This document shows, one piece after another, positions 62,754 through 64,000 of a DNA stretch of 64,000 nt. The notes under the pieces are model-generated. The model had not been told where the DNA came from, did no database searches, and saw nothing but the letters and a program-made list of their open reading frames with translations. The DNA comes from Marinobacterium iners. Lineage in GTDB: Bacteria; Pseudomonadota; Gammaproteobacteria; Pseudomonadales; Balneatricaceae. The DNA lies in contig NZ_CP022297.1 in the NCBI RefSeq assembly GCF_017310015.1, forward strand, positions 3,989,294 to 4,053,293, in the 5' to 3' direction. A program made the translations under genes and the position numbers. Within the stretch, counting starts at the first letter, position 1; every line of letters begins with the position of its first letter.

Positions 62754-64000
62754 CAGGCTGTTGAAAATCTGACAGACTTCAACAGCCATGTTTGTTTTTT
62801 GATCAATTTTGGCGCCGCTGAATCGTGTTTTTAGCCATTTTGGACTATATATTCGGTGCTCAGCAGCCATTCCGGGCCTTCAAGAGGACTATCCCTGTAG
62901 ATTGCGCATGCGGACCAGGTTCCAACCCATCATCGTGAACTGGAACAGGCTGTGAACCTTCTCCCGACCGCGCATCATCACTTGCCGGATGGGTCCAATG
63001 GTTTTACCCCAGCCAAAGGGTTCTTCTACCCGCTTTCGTTGACGCATGCTGATTGTGTAACCCGCATGGCGACTGGTACGCCCATCAATCGCGGAGCCCC
63101 CAGGTCGGCTTTCATTTCGTGCCACATGGGGCGTTATCTTCATCTTTCGACAAGCCGAAACAAAGCCCTGGGTATCGTAGTTTTTGTCAGCCCCCACCGT
63201 TTTGCGATGACTGCCCTGCAGCCTGGCCAGCAGTTCAGCTGCAACATCGCGTTCAGCCGTACCTGTTGCGAGGCTGGCCGCCGCCTTCACAATCAGGCCA
63301 TTGCGATTTTCCATGACCGTGTGCCCCATGTACGCCATGCGTGACTCACTACCCCGCGACTTCTTGGCCAGTCGAGCCTCTGGATCTGTGGTAGATGCGT
63401 GGGTCTCATTACTGCGCTTCTCACCCCTGAAGTTGCGTTCAGCATTGCGTCCGGCAGGACCATCGTCATCTGTATTGCCCGTACCGTCCTTACGGCGAAA
63501 GCTCTTCTGTGATGCCCAGGCCTGGATCAGCGTCCCATCGACGCTGAAATGCTCGTCTGAAAGCAGACTGCGCTCCCGTGCCAGACTGACCACCTCTTCA
63601 AACAGATGAGTAACGACATCATGCTCCAGCAGTCGATCCCGGTTGGTGCTGAAACTTGAGTGGTGCCATACCAGGTCATCAATGGTCAGCCCAACGAACC
63701 AGCGGTACAGCAGGTTGTAGCTGATCTGTTCTACCAGCTGCCGTTCACTGCGAATCGAGAACAGGACTTGCAACAGCTGTGCACGAATCAGACGCTCAGG
63801 CGGGATCGACTGACGGCCACCTTCGGCGTAGATCTGATCAAATAGCCAGTTGAGCCGCTTCATGGCCTCATCGATCAGTTGCCGAATCGGTCGTAATGGG
63901 TGTTCACTGGGAACGAAGGTGTCCAGATGGACGGTCGTGAACAATGACTCCTGAATGATGTCTTCGCCGCGCATATTGGGTCGTGTCAGTCGGTTATTGA
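62754..64000 (-). mobile_element. IS5 family element (right end outside or at window edge)
   Basis: The left end is probably at CAGGCTGTTGAAAA (62754 on), a terminal pattern common in this kind of IS. It contains the 10-bp stem GGCTGTTGAA / TTCAACAGCC (62756-62787). The transposase gene ends at 62889 and starts at 63974. The other end was not identified in the last 26 bases. Confidence 0.65.
62889..63974 (-). CDS. IS5 family transposase
   Basis: A 361-residue DDE transposase. The N-terminal block is EHPLRPIRQLIDEAMKRLNW. The first Asp is in SDEHFSVDGTLIQAWASQKS, the second in KTVGADKNYDTQGFVSACRK and the Glu in RKRVEEPFGWGKTIGPIRQV. A charged, low-complexity insert lies at about 165-205. Complete. 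Confidence 0.92.
   Translation of the reverse strand: MRGEDIIQESLFTTVHLDTFVPSEHPLRPIRQLIDEAMKRLNWLFDQIYAEGGRQSIPPERLIRAQLLQVLFSIRSERQLVEQISYNLLYRWFVGLTIDDLVWHHSSFSTNRDRLLEHDVVTHLFEEVVSLARERSLLSDEHFSVDGTLIQAWASQKSFRRKDGTGNTDDDGPAGRNAERNFRGEKRSNETHASTTDPEARLAKKSRGSESRMAYMGHTVMENRNGLIVKAAASLATGTAERDVAAELLARLQGSHRKTVGADKNYDTQGFVSACRKMKITPHVARNESRPGGSAIDGRTSRHAGYTISMRQRKRVEEPFGWGKTIGPIRQVMMRGREKVHSLFQFTMMGWNLVRMRNLQG

Overview
The window looks like a stretch of chromosome around the replication origin of a gammaproteobacterium, probably of the Oceanospirillales (Marinobacterium/Nitrincola-like). This placement is an inference. It rests on the linked order rpmH-rnpA-yidC-mnmE ... mnmG-rsmG-parA-parB-atpIBEFHAGDC-glmU-glmS, on a HexR-type regulator, and on a thiamine operon headed by a TPP riboswitch. 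No rRNA, tRNA or CRISPR array was seen.

Region 1 (1-15.3 kb) is ordinary chromosome. It holds the start of a Cache-type chemoreceptor, a CHAD protein and a CPXCG mini-protein. Next is a single thiamine operon (TPP riboswitch, thiD, a ThiZXY-type pyrimidine ABC importer, two different TenA paralogues, thiC). It can both make the pyrimidine moiety de novo (ThiC) and import and salvage it (ThiXYZ plus the TenA pair). After it come a methyltransferase, an orphan TRAP binding protein, hexR, an FMN-dependent glutamate-synthase-like protein, an alpha/beta hydrolase and a YbaN protein.

Region 2 (15.3-33.1 kb), almost all on the minus strand, is the housekeeping block glmS, glmU, a TrmB-like regulator (plus strand), a group II intron just past the atp terminator, the complete F1Fo ATP synthase operon with a good sigma-70 promoter, parB-parA, rsmG and mnmG.

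Region 3 (33.1-47.2 kb) begins with about 800 bp of gene-free DNA with DnaA boxes and an AT-rich segment, a good oriC candidate. YceI and cytochrome b561 follow, then a minus-strand series of exported proteins, nearly all broken by insertion sequences (IS1111-type IS110, IS1634, two identical inverted ISBst12-type IS66 copies and a tnpABC-type IS66). Several insertions keep exact target duplications, so the ancestral genes can be rebuilt.

Region 4 (47,248-58,921) is an 11.7-kb integrative element inserted at the 3' end of mnmE. It is bounded by a perfect 20-bp direct repeat that begins at the mnmE stop codon. It carries a tyrosine integrase next to mnmE, an HTH protein, a DUF927 ATPase, an AlpA remnant, a HigBA-type toxin-antitoxin pair and an archaeo-eukaryotic primase/SF2-helicase (TOTE-type) gene split by an IS1380-family element. 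Target site and integrase position mirror Salmonella genomic island 1, but the visible cargo differs and no transfer genes are seen.

Region 5 (58.9-64 kb) is mnmE, yidC, rnpA and rpmH, without yidD, followed by an IS5-family element upstream of rpmH where dnaA would often be expected.
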